6,682 nt of DNA, taken from positions 1-6,682 of the forward strand of contig JALSGY010000013.1 of assembly GCA_026982515.1 (NCBI GenBank). The letters are read 5' to 3'. This document shows positions 5,657 to 6,682 of the stretch, piece by piece. Position 1 is the stretch's first letter; each line of letters starts with the position of its first letter. This stretch comes from Paracoccaceae bacterium. Lineage in GTDB: Bacteria; Pseudomonadota; Alphaproteobacteria; Rhodobacterales; Rhodobacteraceae. The position numbers and the translations under genes are program-made. Under the pieces are notes generated by a model. That model was not told where the DNA came from. It saw only the letters and a list, made by a program, of their open reading frames with translations, and did no database searches.

Positions 5657-6682
5657 TTATTCCACGCCGGCTTCCCTCACCGCTTCCAGCCACAGGGCAC
5701 CACGCCAGGGTGCATCCGGCAACTCCGCGACCAGCACGTTGCGCACCGCAGGCCAGACGAAGTCGAAGCGGGCACAGGCGCACAGCACCGACAACAGCAG
5801 GCCGGCGTGCCCCGTCTCGCCGAGCAGCAGGGCCGGATCGAGCCGCTCGGGTTCGGGGGCGGGCGGTGGCTGGGGAGGCATGTCCGTGTCACCGTTCTGC
5901 ATGGCCAGACGCTCGGCCTCGTCGAGCCTCACCGGCCAGAGGTCGAAAGCGGCCTGAAACCATTCCACTTCCTTCCCCGGCCCTCCCGCCACGGTCGCAC
6001 AGAGGCAGTCGATGTCCCCGACCGTGGCGCCCGCCTCCGCGGCGGCCAGGCCGATGGCCTGCGACAGGGCGTTGAGGCGCGTCTCCCCGATCCTGCCGTG
6101 CTCGGGTTCCGGCAGGCGTGCGATCGCCCGCAACCTGGCCCGGGTCCGCGGGCCTGCCGCAGCCGCCCTTTCGAGCACCACGAAGGCCGCCGCCTCGCCC
6201 GGCGCGAATCCCTCGGCGTCTCCTTCGAGCAACAACCGGTGTTCGGCGGCCAGCGCCATGAGGCTGGCCGGATCGAGCAGTGTGTCCACCACGCCCAGCA
6301 CGATGCCCTCGCAGGTTTCGTCCTCGAGCCGCTCCGCCACCTCGAGCCAGGCGGCCGTGACATCCTCCCGCACCGGACGCACTTCGATGTTCTCCGGCCG
6401 CTCATGACCCAGTCGCCCGGCGATGAGCGACGGCCAGTCGCCTGCATCGAGTTCGCTTCCCCGCTCCGTCGTCACGTCCGGCACGAGCAGGATCAGGTGC
6501 ATCCTCGCCAACCGCTCGGGGGCGTCCGTCCAGTCGTCGAGCAGGGCGTCCAGGGCGGTCTGCCACAGCAGGCGCATGCGCTCCGCCGCTTCGGCATCCT
6601 GTGCCAGCGACGGGCAGGTCATGATCGCGGCCGCGCCCTGGCCGTCCCGCGCCGGGGCCTCGAGGATCGGATCGGGCCTTGC
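5657..6682 (-). CDS. Beta-ketoacyl-synthase-like (thiolase-fold) protein, N-terminus outside window
   Basis: The frame is open from the right edge to the TAA at 5657-5659, giving 341 visible codons. An internal ATG at 6622 is possible, but the 20 codons before it stay open and lack a ribosome binding site, so the gene probably starts outside. The pattern follows the C-terminal half of ketosynthases: IVLGVVDTLLDP (about 6270-6305), then GFAPGEAAAFVVLE (near 6170-6211), then LLLGETGHAGLLLSVL (about 5780-5825). The usual AHGTGT catalytic His segment is replaced by CLCATVAGGPGKEVEW. Only the later GHAG resembles a second His motif. A proline-rich insert (PPQPPPAPEP, about 5849-5878) precedes it. 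The nucleophile Cys, if any, would lie upstream. Similar divergent proteins occur, as I recall, near DUF2169/PAAR type VI secretion loci, but nothing here confirms that. Normal chain-elongating activity is doubtful. Confidence 0.65.
   Translation of the reverse strand, partial: ARPDPILEAPARDGQGAAAIMTCPSLAQDAEAAERMRLLWQTALDALLDDWTDAPERLARMHLILLVPDVTTERGSELDAGDWPSLIAGRLGHERPENIEVRPVREDVTAAWLEVAERLEDETCEGIVLGVVDTLLDPASLMALAAEHRLLLEGDAEGFAPGEAAAFVVLERAAAAGPRTRARLRAIARLPEPEHGRIGETRLNALSQAIGLAAAEAGATVGDIDCLCATVAGGPGKEVEWFQAAFDLWPVRLDEAERLAMQNGDTDMPPQPPPAPEPERLDPALLLGETGHAGLLLSVLCACARFDFVWPAVRNVLVAELPDAPWRGALWLEAVREAGVE

Noticed and set aside
5657..6622. ATG at 6622 as the real start of the ketosynthase-like gene
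   Set aside because: The frame stays open to the window edge, no Shine-Dalgarno precedes the ATG, and the N-terminal half of a thiolase fold would be missing.

Overview
The window is GC-rich DNA from a bacterium, most likely a gammaproteobacterium. The mraZ-rsmH-ftsL-ftsI order, the class A RNase P RNA next to mraZ and the MraZ-box array all fit. A Chromatiales/Ectothiorhodospiraceae-like host is a guess from GC content and repeat style only. All calls come from reading the sequence; no database search was run.

Region 1 (about 1-3320, minus strand) is the head of the division and cell wall (dcw) cluster, in transcription order mraZ, rsmH, ftsL, ftsI (cut by the left edge). Each junction is a 4-base stop/start overlap (GTGA, GTGA, ATGA), so the genes are probably translationally coupled. 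A sigma70-type promoter (TTGACG, 18 bp, TATAGT) precedes mraZ. Four TGG-starting repeats at an exact 10-bp period follow it in the leader, matching the known MraZ autoregulatory operator. The operon joins a regulator (MraZ), a 16S rRNA methyltransferase (RsmH) and two septal peptidoglycan proteins (FtsL and the transpeptidase FtsI).

Region 2 (about 3320-4003, minus strand) holds rnpB with an extended -10 promoter. A roughly 100-nt trailer contains a 14-bp tandem repeat and ends in a strong intrinsic terminator. The 3231-3641 gap between mraZ and rnpB contains only the mraZ promoter and operator, that terminator and the tandem repeat; nothing else was seen between 3318 and 3517.

Region 3 (about 4050-4800) is a patch of repeats and debris. 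It has a 163-bp MITE-like element with 16-bp perfect terminal inverted repeats, then 12 bp later a 93-bp palindromic element ending in GTAGGGTGCGC. Directly abutting that is the orphan 3' end of an alpha-glucan phosphorylase gene. The catalytic part of that gene is absent, so this looks like a rearrangement breakpoint next to essential housekeeping genes.

Region 4 (about 4749-5584) is a lower-GC gene for an unrecognised three-helix membrane protein, bracketed by three copies of a 20-bp REP-like sequence. Region 5 (5657 to the right edge, minus strand) is a return to high GC. It encodes the C-terminal part of a degenerate beta-ketoacyl-synthase-like, thiolase-fold protein whose start lies outside the window.

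No complete new system is evident. The most unusual parts are the repeat-bounded accessory patch, the orphan membrane protein and the atypical ketosynthase-like protein.
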